NCBI GenBank assembly: GCA_903813345.2
Contig: CAIIXF020000004.1
Coordinates: forward strand, 14,951,196 to 15,011,195
Length of the DNA: 60,000 nucleotides
Reading direction: 5' to 3'
Source of the DNA: Owenia fusiformis
Lineage: Eukaryota > Annelida > Polychaeta > Sabellida > Oweniidae
A model generated the notes under the pieces. That model was not told the origin of the DNA, ran no database searches, and was given only the letters and a program-made list of their open reading frames with translations. The position numbers and the translations under genes are program-made. Shown piece by piece: positions 47,501-58,319 of this stretch. How positions within the stretch are numbered: the first letter of the stretch is position 1; each line of letters opens with the position of its first letter.

Positions 47501-50500
47501 AGGAATGACATAAGCCAGAAATATTCAAAAATTTAAACAATTTTTTGTTTGGCTGCTTGCTGGATCTGATTCTCTCTTTAAGGTTTTCAAGAAGTTCAAA
47601 ACAAAACAAATTGTACAATATTAGGTCTGAAATTCTTAACCTCTTTGATGATTTACATGGTTTTGTAGTGTGGAACTAAAATGTAAAACATAATTTAGGA
47701 ATTTGGGGTTTTTAAGGAGGTTTATATTTATTACTTATTGCTAAATGATTATCTAGAAATTATCATCAGTTTGCATTTTTTATAGTATTAAAAACAGGGT
47801 AACCATCAATATTTCATAAATTTCATTTTTATTGGGATCAACTTCGGACTATCATAACTTTGCACCTCTACCCCCAATCACCTTGATCTTTACACCAAAA
47901 GGTGTCATTTATCTGTGGCTCAAGCTAAAAATAATAATGATGGCACAAGAAAAACTTGCAAAAAGTACCATTTAAAAAACAGAGGGGTAGGTCAATTTGA
48001 CCCCCCTCCCCTGCAGACATTAGGACTAAACTTCCTTAAAACCCAAAATTCCTTAATTATGTTTTACATTTTAGTCCTACACTACAGAACCATGTAAATC
48101 ATCAAAGAGGTTTATTCAAATCAAATCATTCAAATCTATACCTGAAATTTGTTAATTTTAGACCTGATATTGTACAATTTGTCAAGTTTTGAACCTCTTT
48201 AGAACTTAAAACTTCTATAAAACCCATCTAAATTATGTTTTACTTCTTAGTTCCATACTACAAAACCATATTGTCAAAGAGAGATATATGTAAAAAAACA
48301 TTAGGCTCATCTAAAGCTATACCTGAAATTTGTTTATTTCAGGTCTCATATTGTACAATTTGTCAAGTTTTGAACTTGTTTAAAACCTTAAACCTCCTTA
48401 AAACCCATTTTAATTATGTTTTACCTTTTAGTTCCACACTGCTAAACCATATATATCATCAAAAAGGGATGTTAAAAACATAAGGGCCAACAAAGGTTAT
48501 ACTTGAAATCTGTTAATTTCAGATCTGATATTGTTACAATTCGCCAAGATTTTGAACTTGTTTAAAACTTTTAGTTTTTTTAAAACCCATCCAAATTATG
48601 TTATACATATTATTTCAACACTACTAAACCAAATATGAAAAAAGGGATAGGTGTAAAAAACATGAGAACCAACCAAGGTTATACTTGAAATGTGTTAATA
48701 TTGTACAATTTTTCAAATTTTAAACTTGTGAAAATCCTAAAACCTTCTTAAAATCCATCTTAATTGTTTTTTTTAAATCCTAGTGCCACACTACAAAACA
48801 ATACATATCATCAAAGAGGGACTGATGTAGAAAATATAAGGCTTACCCAAGGTCTTACCTGAAATTCATAAATTCAGACCTTATATAGTACAATTCTTCA
48901 AATTTTGACTTGTTAAAATCCTTAAACCCTCTTAAAATCCATCTGAATTATATTTTACAGCTTAGTTTGTTACTAAAAAACCATAAATATCATCAAAGAG
49001 GGACAGATATAAAAAACATAAGGCTCATCCAAGGTCATACCTGAAATTCATAAATTCAGACCTGATATTGTACAATTCTTCAAATTTTGGACTTATTTAA
49101 AACTTTAAACTTCCTTAAAACCCATTTTAATTATTTTTTACATCTTAGTTCTACACTTTAAAACCATATTTAACATCAAAGAGGGATGGATCTAGAAACT
49201 ATAAGCATCAGCTATAGTCATACACAAAATCACCCATCTCAAAAATGTCAAAATTTTCAAAAAAAAACAATTTTTTTCTTGGCTCCTACTGATTCAATTA
49301 GTTTGAACCTTTCAGGGCTCATAGGCCTGCTATTGGGCACTTCACATGAATTTTTCCAATGTCTTCCAGTGTCTAATTGAAAAGTGAGGCTCTAAATAGT
49401 AAGAAAATGGGTCACGAATTTGCCCCCTAGGGTACACACTTTGTACTATTATTCAAATTCTGTAGGAGTCATTGGCATTATTTATTTTTCAAATGATTCA
49501 TATATATAATGTCTATGTATGTAACTTACAAACATCAAGATATCTAAAGTTATTGAGAATGAAAAAATTATTTTACCGGGGTTGGGTGTTTTTGGGGGGG
49601 TGGGGGGCTAACCCCTGAAAAAAAAGAATTATGTACCACTCTGTGAAGCTATCACCTAGGTAGAATTTTCATGCAAGACTTCCCCCTATCTGAAAATGCT
49701 GCCAAACCAACTATACTCCATTTATTAAGAATTTTCCTCCTCGCTCTTAGAGTAATGTAAATTCATGGTTTTTCATGGTATTTTCCATGTAATTTCATGG
49801 ACGTCCATGGTAATCTTCCATGGATATTAACCATGATCTTCCATGGTAATGAGTGGTTTGGTAATTGGTTTTTCATGGAATGCCATGTTTTTACCATGAT
49901 ACTAAGTGACTTGGAGTTGTAAAATCAACAATTTTGGCAGTTTTTGTATTTACCAGTTTTTGACTTGCTCTGTCTACACTCACAGACAATTATAATTACT
50001 GAAAAGGAAGCACTCATCATAAATAATAACAATTAAGATCATAATACATGTATTTTAGAATTATGCAAATCAACTATATAATCTGTTGCAAAGAGAAATT
50101 TTAACACTAATTTCAGAGTTAAGAAACCTATTAATTAACATAGAACAATGACAACCAAATATTTTAAAATTATGCAAATGATTATGACTTCTTTTTAAAT
50201 AGATTACATAATTATAATAACCTTAGTACATAGACAAATAGATTTTTGATCACTTAGGCATTACATTTCAGTTGGCAGTCATAGGCTTGTGTTTAATCCC
50301 CCACCTTAATTTCAATTCAAAATTCTAAAAAGTATATGGATTTTTCAGACAATGTGCTCATAAAGGTTAAATGAGACTTTATTTGGAAAAGTTCAATGTT
50401 CATTATGCATTATTCTTTCTACATCCAAAGAGACCAAACAAATAGTCATGGAAAACCATGGTTTTTTCAAAAGATCAAAAGAATAACCATGGAAAACCAT

Positions 50501-53500
50501 GGCTTTTGATTGCACTTTCCAAAACATCAAAGAAATATCCATGGAAAAGCATGGCTTTTGATTGCACTTTCCAAAACATCAAAGAAATAACCATGGAAAA
50601 GCATGGCTTTCGATTGCAATCAACCGACTTCCATGGCTTTTGATTGCAGTTTCCTCAACTTCAAAGAAAGAAACCATGTTTTTTATTGCATTCTAAAATG
50701 TAAGAATGTAATTTAAGGAAAAGAGATATTTATTTTTGAAATTATTTAATTTTAATTTTCATGACTGAATATTAAAGAAACAATAAGAAAACAAAACAGA
50801 GGTAGGGCTAGTTTAACTTAATCTTTCCAAAAGACTAGAAGTGTTTGGCCTAAAAAATAAGGAATCTCTGTCTGTATCTAGTCTTGATCTACACAAAAGC
50901 CCTATACATATTTCTCATTGAAATCTTGTGGGCTTCTCAGTGCTGCATTAACTGCATTATCATATTTCTTTTTAGAGAAGTTACATAATTTTTACATATT
51001 TGTAAGGAAGCTGAGTTTAATATGTTCCTACTAAACCTGAAATAACATGAAATGTCCACCCTTTTTTCTCACTGATAAGTCTCAGTCCAACTTGGATCTC
51101 TGTGTGTCCTAGTAAAAACCATGACACGTCCATGAAAAAACAATTACCAAACCACTAATTACCATGGAAAATCATGATAAATATCCATGGAAGATTGCCA
51201 TGGGTGTCCATGAATTTCCATGGAAAATACCATGAAAAACCATGAATTTCCATGGAAAACCATGGATTACCATGGACATACCATGGAATACCATGGTTAC
51301 CATGGCTTTTTTCTTAAGGGATAATAGTTCGACATGACCCTTTAAACTATACGTATACGTATAAGTTGTACTTTCACTTATGTGCGAAATCTCTCTAATA
51401 GGAATTATTTGCACTGATGCCTTTTTAGGGACAAACGTACATCCAACATACAATTTTAAGAAAATTACATTCTTCAAATGACAATGATATACAGGTGAAC
51501 TGGATGATTGATGGGTAACATTACATTCAGAATACATTTGAGTTCTCTTGGGCTGATATGGACATTGAACTTGCAGTGATATTGTGATAATATTATGTCA
51601 TTATTCAGTTGATATTAGATTGATATTGGGATAATATTGGATGATTTAATATGAGGCCAATATTGGGATCATTTTGGGCTGATATTGGAAGAGGGTATTG
51701 TCATTGATATTCCATTCATGATGATTTGGGTTGATATCAAGGCTGATATTGGAGTGTATTGCGATAATATTAGATCAATATAGGGGTTCTATTACGTCGT
51801 TATTGTGGTCATGTTGCATTGAGAATATTTTTGATATTTGGTAGACTTTGTGGCTGATATTGGAGTGATATTGGGATAATATTAGAGCAATATATGGGTT
51901 CTATCTGGTCGTTATTATGATGATATTGCATAAATTGTAATTTGTAGATATTTGGGCTGTCATATCAGAATGATGCTAGGATAACATTAGCCAACATTGG
52001 GTGATTATTGCAATAATAATCAACTAATATTTGGTTGATATGGGGGGATATTTGATTGTTATTGCATTCGGAACACTTGGGTGATATTAGGTAGATATCA
52101 GGACTGATATTAGATTAATATTAAGATAATGTTAGGTCATTATTATATGATACTGTGTTAATGTTTGATTGATTAATGTGAGAAACCATGAGTCCAACAA
52201 ATTCATTCAATTTTATCCAAATAGCTTTAAACTGATGTACAAAATATGTGCCATCTTTGGGAGGGGGGGGATAAGCAGCCTTATTGACGATTGCCATGTG
52301 TATTATATTTACCATTTTAGTAGTTTCCTATGATGTGGTTCTAGTTTCTCAAATGGTTTCCTCAGTGCTATATTTTCTGAGCTCATTTGTTCTGTTCTGT
52401 ATTTGATCAGTGCTCTCTCAACCTCATGGCTGGCATGCAGTTCTCGTAGTATAGCTGTCATCTCACAAATGTCATCAGTGTTTTCAAACAATAGGAATGT
52501 CTCTAATTCTGGGAGTTTATGTCTGTCATGAATCAACCTCTTAATTGCATTTCTGTATGAAAAACCATTTAATACACTCATTTGATAAAGACACCACCTT
52601 GCCTGACACTTTAAACTCAGATTCCATTTGGCTTTTATTGCATCTAGCTTTGTTCTAGCTATATGTTGATGATCATCTGTTGCATTCTGGTTCAGTGACA
52701 TGAGATGTTTGTAGTTATCATCTTTAGCACCTAGTCTGGTCAATAGGCTGTATTGTTTTCTATGTTCAGGGGTGAATCTATCAATGTGTGAGAGTGCTGT
52801 GTGGCCTGATTTAGTAGCAGCATTGATATCTGCACCATGCTCTGTTAACATCTTTATCCATTCCAGAGACCTCTTCTCAATAGCAATCATCAGTTCAGTT
52901 TTACCATCTTTGTGTTTGACATTGACATCTGCTCCATGCTCTGCTAACCACTTTGTACGTTCCCAAGACCCAGACCTACAAGCAAACATCAATGCAGTCC
53001 AACCATTATTGTCCTTAGCACTGACATCTGCTCCATGGTCTGTGAACATCTTTATCCATTCCAGAGACCTCTTCTTCTCAATGGCAATCATTAGTTCAGT
53101 TTTACCATCTTTATGTTTGACATTGACATCTGCACCATGCGCTGTTAACCACTGTGCACATTCCAGAGAGCCAGACTCAGAAGCATACATCAATGCAGTC
53201 CAACCATGACTGTCATTAGTATTTACATCAGCAACATGCTCTGTTAACCACTGTGTTAATTCCAGAGAGCCAGACTCACAAGCACGCATCAACGCTGTTT
53301 TACCATCAGTGCTTATGGTATTGACATCTGCACCATGTTCTGTAAACATCTTTATCCATTTCAGAGACCTCTCCGCAATAGCAATCATCAGTTCAGTTGT
53401 ACAATCTTTGTATTTGACATTGACATCTGCACCATGTTCCATAAACATCTTCATCCATTCCAGAGACCTCTTCTTCTCGATAGCAATCATCAGTCCAGTT

Positions 53501-56193
53501 TTACCATCTTTGTGTTTGACATTGACATCTGCTCCATGCTCTGCTAACCACTTTGTACATTCCAGAGAGCCAGACTTACAGGCACACATCAATGCAGTCC
53601 AACCAGCATAGGTCATAGCATTGACATCTGCACCATGCTCTGCTAACCACTTTGTACATTCCAGAGAGCCAGACTCACAAGCATACATCAATGCAGTCCA
53701 ACCATCATTATCCTTAGCATTGACATCTGCACCATGCTCTTTTAACCACTGTGTACATTTCAGAGAGCCAGACTGACAAGCATACATCAATGCAGTCAAA
53801 CATTCATTGTCCCTAGCATTGACATCAGCACAATTTGCCGCTAACCACTGTGTTAATTCCAGAGAGCCAGACTTACTAGCGTACATCAATGCAGACCTAT
53901 CATGCTTGTTCCTAGCATTGACATCTGCACCATGATCTTTTAACCACTTTGTGCATTCCAGAGACCCATTTTTTGAAGAATACATCAAAGCAGACCAACC
54001 ATACTTGTTCCTAGCATTGACATCTGCACCATGCTCTGTTAACCACTGTGTACATTTCAGAGATCTAGATTCACAGGCAAACATCAATGCAGTCCAACCA
54101 GCATTGTTCATTTCATTGACATCTGCACCGTGCTGTGTTAAAAACTTTGTACATTCCAGAGAGCCAGACTTGCAAGCAAACATTAATGCAGTTCGACCAT
54201 TATTGTCCTTTGCCTTGACATCTGAATCATGATCAGTTAACAACTTTGTAAATTCTAGAGATCCATCCATACAAGCACGCATCAGTGCAGTTTGACCATC
54301 AGTGCTTATGGTATTGACATCTGCACCATGGTCTGTGAACATCTTTATCCATTCCAGAGACCTCTTCTCAATAGCAATCATCAGTTCAGTTTTGCCATCT
54401 TTGTGTTTGACATTGACATCTGCACCATGCTCTGTTAACCACTGAGTACATTCCAGAGAGTCAGAATCACAAGCATACATCAATGCAGTCAAACCATTAT
54501 TGTCCTTAGCATTGACATCTGCTCCATGGTCTGTGAACATCTTTATCCATTCCAGAGACCTCTTCTTCTCGATAGCAATCATCAGTTCAGTTTTGCCATC
54601 TTTGTGTTTGACATTGACATCTGCTCCATGCTCTGCTAACCACTGTGTACATTCCAGAGAGTCAGACATACAGGCATACATCGATGCAGTCCAACCATCA
54701 TAGGTCATAGCATTGACATCTGCACCATGCTCTGTTAACCATTTTGTAAATTCTAGAGATCCATCCATACAAGCACGCATCAGTGCAGTTTGACCATCAG
54801 TGCTTATGGTATTGACATCTGCACCATGGTCTGTGAACATCTTTATCCATTCCAGAGACCTCTTCTTCTTAATAGCAATCATCAGTTCAGTTTTACCATC
54901 TTTGTGTTTGACATTGACATCTGCTCCATGCTCTGCTAACCACTTTGTACATTCCAGAGAGCCAGACTTAGAAGAATACATCAATGCAGTCCAACCATCA
55001 TTGTCCTTAGCATTGACATCTGCTCCATGCTCTGTTAACCACTTTGTACATTCCAGAGAGCCAGACTTAGAAGAATACATCAATGCAGTCCAACCATCAT
55101 TGTCCTTAGCATTGACATCTGCTCCATGCTCTGTTAACCACTTTGTACGTTCCCAAAACCCAGACCTACAAGCAAACATCAATGCAGTCCAACCATTATT
55201 GTCCTTAGCATTGATATCTGCACTGTGGTCTGTAAATATCTTTATCCATTCCAGATACCTCTTCTCAATAGCAATCATCAGTTCAGTTTTGCCATCTTTG
55301 TGTTTGACGTTGACATCTGCACCATGATCTGCTAACCAAAGTGTACATTCCAGAGAGCCAGACTGACACACATACATCAATGCAGTCCAACCATTATTGT
55401 CCTTAACATTGAGATCTGCACCATGCTCTGTTAACCACTGTGTACATTCCAGAGACCTCTTTTCAATAGCAATCATCAGTTCAGTTTTGCCATCTTTGTG
55501 TTTGACATTGACATCTGCTCCATGCTCTGTTAACCACTTTGTACATTCCAGAGAGCCAGACTCACACGCATACATCAATGCAGTCCAACCATTATTATCC
55601 TTAGCATTGACATCTGCTCCATGCTCTGCTAACCACTTTGTACGTTCCAGAGAGCCTGACTCACACGCATACATCAATGCAGTCAAACCATTATTGTCCT
55701 TAGCATTGACATCTGCTCCATGGTCTGTGAACATCTTTATCCATTCCAGAGACCTCTTCTCAATAGCAATCATCAGTTCAGTTTTGCCATCTTTGTGTTT
55801 GACATTGACATCTGCTCCATGCTCTGTTAACCACTTTGTACATTCCAGAGAGCCAGACTCACACGCATACATCAATGCAGTCCAACCATTATTATCCTTA
55901 GCATTGACATCTGCTCCATGCTCTGTTAACCACTGTGTATATTCCAGAGAGCCAGAATCACAACCTCGCATCAATGCAGTCCAATCATTGTCAAAAGCAT
56001 TAACATCTGCCCCTTTTTCTAACAATAAATCTAATGTCTCTTTACTCAGGTTCTCATTTTTCTCTAATGCCCAGACAATTGTGTTTTTATGGCATCTTCT
56101 TGTTCTCTTGAGGATCAACCTCAGCTGATGTTCATCTTTCCTATCAATTGCATCTTTAATGTCCCTCTCTACCTGATCTGTATAATCAGCCAT
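40229..56193 (-). CDS. Candidate single gene: ankyrin array fused to serine protease (two exons seen)
   Basis: Proposed join of 52,313-56,193 with 40,229-41,522. The upstream exon ends AAA TG before GTAAAT. The downstream exon starts with G after CTATGCTTCCAG, so the split codon reads TGG and the frame stays open (HHRKLLKW then IPVVKFYGMGEDGLYS). The product would be about 1,725 residues with no signal peptide, ankyrin repeats first and the protease last. The intron of ~10.8 kb holds the foldback and several MITEs. Against it: the donor lacks G at +5, the TAA follows immediately in the unspliced frame, and the intron is long. Two neighbouring genes remain possible. Confidence 0.5.
41177..41240. 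repeat. (TCA)n microsatellite encoding the poly-Asp run
   Basis: About 21 uninterrupted TCA units on the + strand (GAT on the coding strand). Pure triplets suggest length variation between individuals while keeping the frame. Confidence 0.95.
41525..42618. other. No gene seen; proposed intron of the minus-strand gene
   Basis: AT-rich sequence with a few short local repeats (TCCCTTATCAGATCCC-type near 41,930-41,990; ATATTGACCRAGG near 42,155-42,190). It holds the polypyrimidine tract CTTTCCATCTGCTATGCTTC just upstream (minus strand) of the protease acceptor. Confidence 0.4.
42619..43550. repeat. Dispersed repeat, CCCAACGAA family (copy 2, interrupted)
   Basis: ATCCCACCAAATGAAGTTC at left and GTTTGTTGGGATTTGCTGTT at right, with GAATTTTCTTCATATTTGGC inside. 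It is split by the 371-bp element at 42,714-43,084. Confidence 0.55.
42714..43084. mobile_element. 371-bp MITE, hAT-like, nested in an older repeat
   Basis: TIRs CAGTGATCTCCCCAGGAT and, inverted, CAGGGTTCTCCCCAGAAT; 5-bp duplication AGTTT at 42,709-42,713 and 43,085-43,089. The interior has tracts of AGCAGGGGGG. CAGGG termini with 5-bp TSD recall the hAT5 group, but this is tentative. It splits the CCCAACGAA-family repeat. Confidence 0.75.
43778..43997. mobile_element. 220-bp TA-flanked MITE
   Basis: CAAGGTGTTTCATAATA at left and TTATGAAACACCCTG at right, each flanked by TA; size and TIR fit a Tc1/mariner-derived MITE. No ORF. Confidence 0.72.
45050..47725. repeat. ~185-bp tandem repeat array, left arm
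   Basis: The landmark GAATTGTACAATATCAGGTC recurs near 45,232, 45,422, 45,602, 45,784, 45,966, 46,150, 46,333 and further, at about 182-190 bp spacing, with 10-25 % divergence by eye. Part of 47,215-47,580 lacks the clear motif. Confidence 0.88.
48025..49260. repeat. ~185-bp tandem repeat array, right arm (inverted)
   Basis: Six units in reverse orientation, with GATATTGTACAATT near 48,168, 48,350, 48,530, 48,700, 48,889 and 49,068. Confidence 0.88.
50450..50670. repeat. ~62-bp CCATGG-containing repeats in the right foldback terminus
   Basis: About three and a half copies of ACCATGGAAAAGCATGGC followed by TTTTGATTGCACTTTCCAAA and ACATCAAAGAAAT. Further short ACCATGGAAAACCATGG-type repeats occupy 51,120-51,310 and 49,760-49,900; 49,907-50,440 between them looks unique. 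Confidence 0.8.
51550..52150. repeat. Degenerate GATATTGG-rich tandem repeat
   Basis: Units near 51,751 and 51,853 align over ~100 bp (GCTGATATTGGAGTG, ATAATATTAGATCAATATAG, GGGTTCTAT, CGTTATT). Other units are more diverged. It lies just 3' of the ankyrin exon on the coding (minus) strand. Confidence 0.7.
52313..56193 (-). CDS. Ankyrin-repeat protein exon, ~33 repeats
   Basis: An uninterrupted ORF of 1,294 codons starts MADYTDQVERD with no signal peptide. Residues ~1-55 are a charged helical cap. Residues ~56-1,145 hold about 33 ankyrin repeats of 33 residues with the canonical TALM..A..SGSLE and HGADVN motifs. Two sequence types alternate: DNNGWTALMYACESGSLECT and HKDGKTELMIAIEKRSLEWI. A C-terminal ~150 residues (MSVLNGFSYRNAIKRLIHD, KLEPHHRKLLKW) are unlike known domains to me. 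The reading frame stops at TAA (52,309-52,311), but AAAATG/GTAAAT at 52,313 is a plausible phase-2 donor. The lack of introns could mean a single large exon or a retrocopy. Ankyrin arrays bind proteins; the partner is unknown. Confidence 0.9.
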
Positions 56194-57330
56194 TTTAATT
56201 GTTTTTATATAGGGAATGTTGCCATCCCAAACATCCTATTCAACATACTGTGTTAAGAATGTACCAAAGTATAAATCAACACTGGATGCAATTAACCTTA
56301 CTAGTTAGAAGGCTGGTAGTACTTATAAATAAACTTATCAAAGAGACATGAAACTTGACACAACTTGTATGTTTAGCTTTTGATCATGTGTTTTACATGT
56401 CAGATAACAAAGTTAAGTGTTGAACAAACAATCTTATGTTTGTATAATACTTAAAAATTTGTAGTTCTACTCAGATGTATCTGCCAACGTGTGTAGATAA
56501 GACAGTTATGTTTGAAATATGGTCTTTCCGTAATACTGCACTTCAGATGTTTTTTATCTACCAATAATTTATTATTACTTCATGGCTGCATTATATTCGC
56601 ATATTAAGTACATATTCATATTTCACATTGTTTAAAGCTACTACATTTGTTTGTCTAGTTTATGTTTGAAAATAACAATCTGAGAAACACTAAGTTGAAA
56701 CATACACTTCATGCTCAGTAATTGTTGTTACTGAAATCAAGTTCAGAGAGTAGTATAATGTAGTCCATATTGTTGTATCCACAGGTTCAGTTCAGTTCAC
56801 TCATTCAGAATAAAATGAGCTTTTTTTATTCCTTTTTTATTCATTGAAAAACATTTGAAAGCAGTTACATTAACATATACAATATCATTGAAATCACACA
56901 ATTTTCCATCATATTCTTTTTTAAGGCATCTAACCACACTAGTCTAATCTAATCTAGTACCCATAATTTCCCACCTTTTTTCTCTGCCTATTTGCTTATC
57001 AATCCTGACAAATATATGGAGCATATTTAAAAGATATGTGTATCTATGCAAATACTCGATGTTAAGACCTACCTTTAAAGGATTTAAAGCAAATGTAATA
57101 TCTTATTGTAATATTGATAAGCTTTTTTTATATAGTTTGTTAGGGTACTTTCCCCGGTATTGGCTTTTTTGGGGGTTTGGGTAAAAATTGACACCCTGTA
57201 ATACCAAATAGTACAAAACACAGCCAGAAAAATAACACGTATGCTCGCAGCCTGTCATAAGGAAAGCAATGTAATAGTCATCAAGTAACACCAACATACC
57301 TCTCATTTTTACTTTTATCTTACTTTAAAG
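56194..57330. other. Upstream region of the minus-strand ankyrin gene
   Basis: No exon recognised. On the minus strand TATATAAA lies about 14-20 nt before the ATG, too close for a normal TATA box, so the 5' UTR or an upstream exon border is undetermined. TTGACACCCTGTA near 57,190 may be an old Tc1/mariner end. Confidence 0.35.
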
Positions 57331-57605
57331 TGGTCGCCGGGTTGGCCTAGTGGTTAAGGCATTGGTCTGAAAAGCAGGAAGTCTGGCTTCAGGCTGAAAA
57401 GTAGAGGTCTTGGGTTCAAACCCAGGTCACAGCACTTCTTGTGATTTGTCTTTGACGTATGACTGCTGACCTATACCGGCGATTACTAGAGTGCTGCTAA
57501 CTCGATAAAAGGCTGGCGCTGGCTAGAATTGTCTATGGTTCTAGCCAGGATAAAGATACCATTTCTTCAACTCGACAATGGGAAGAACTGCTTTACCTAA
57601 GTGAC
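57331..57605 (+). mobile_element. tRNA-derived SINE
   Basis: Pol III box A TGGCCTAGTGG (57,343-57,353) and box B GGTTCAAACCC (57,413-57,423) lie about 70 bp apart in a tRNA-like head with a CTGAAAA anticodon-like loop. The D-to-T arm spacing is too long for a working tRNA. A non-tRNA body follows (GATTTGTCTTTGACGTATGA .. GGCTGGCGCTGGCTAG). Confidence 0.75.
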
Positions 57606-57712
57606 TAATATGTCATGATATGACATCTAAAGAGTCAATAAAAGATATAAATTATATCAAAATTGAATATTCATTAAATTATTCTATTTTTATTATTTTA
57701 TTTTATTTCCAG

Positions 57713-57804
57713 GTGCAAGTTATCTTGAGTCCAGTGGGAGACAGGCAGAGGGTGCAGAGGGAGGAAGGGCAGTTAATAGATCACTCTCCATACAGTCACC
57801 TCAG
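57713..57804 (+). CDS. CNTRL: CNTRL-like block 2, next exon after a 25-kb intron
   Basis: The exon has a TTTATTTCCAG acceptor and a CAG/GTAGAG donor. It enters in phase 1, exactly what the 32,509 donor supplies, and leaves in phase 0. In that phase it reads 31 open codons beginning GASYLESSGRQAEG and ending SLSIQSPQ. The alternative frame is also open but does not fit the upstream exon phase. The assignment rests on phase and position, not on strong homology. Confidence 0.55.
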
Positions 57805-58319
57805 GTAGAGTTTAGTACTTAATGTATGCAGCAGGAGATCCAAGATGTCATTTCCATTGTTCTCTGCATGTTTTCGCGTGTTTCGCATGTTTTTCACAAA
57901 CAATTAGTTCACCACTATTTAGATCATAACTAGACGATTTCAATGGTGTTATTCACATTATATGCATATGAATATCTTATAGCGCAGTCAGATGTCCAGA
58001 AATGAGCCCTTCATAGTTCGACTTTTTCAGGAAAGCAACAAACTTGGCACAGTTGTAGAAACACTTGATCTGAGTGGAAAATGATTTCGGGGCAAGTGAT
58101 CCGGAGTGGTCTTCATGGATTTTTTAGTCTCTGACCCCAACCCCTATCAGGCGGGGAGGGGGTACATTATAAAAAATAAATAAAAATGGTTGTGAAGTAA
58201 ATTTTTTTAAATGACTTCATTTGATGATTGCTCTGAGCCTTGAAATTGAGACAAACTTATTGTAGATGTGGTGTTTAGTGTGGAAAATGCATTTTGACCC
58301 AATTATCTAGCGTGAATTC

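Larger units (their letters stand above)
44498..51320. mobile_element. 6.8-kb foldback element with arms of tandem repeats
   Basis: CCCTTAAGAAAAAAGCCATG at the left end and its complement ending CTTTTTTCTTAAGGG at 51,320 are the termini. Next come CCATGG-rich short repeats, then a shared unique segment (TCTAAGAGCGAGGAGGAAAA; TAGCTTCACAGAGTGGTACA; the ACACTGGAAGACATTGGAAA segment). After that are ~185-bp tandem units: about 13 on the left arm to 47,725 and 6 inverted units on the right arm from 48,025, around a ~300-bp loop. It has no transposase. Structure is as in foldback/Galileo-type elements. No convincing target duplication was found. It lies between the ankyrin and protease exons. Confidence 0.85.

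Noticed and set aside
44500-51320. CRISPR-like array because of regular ~185-bp repeats
   Set aside because: The genome is animal-type; units are long, contiguous and diverged, without spacers or cas genes.
52772-56128. Several + strand ORFs up to 243 codons opposite the ankyrin exon
   Set aside because: They are antisense shadows of the 99-nt ankyrin repeats; their repeat pattern follows the minus-strand codons.
56200-56215. TATATAAA as the TATA box of the ankyrin gene
   Set aside because: It is only about 15-20 nt from the ATG, so transcription would start at or after the start codon.
57342-57430. A functional tRNA gene
   Set aside because: Boxes A and B are present, but the spacing and extra bases between the anticodon and T arms do not give a normal cloverleaf. 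A SINE body follows.
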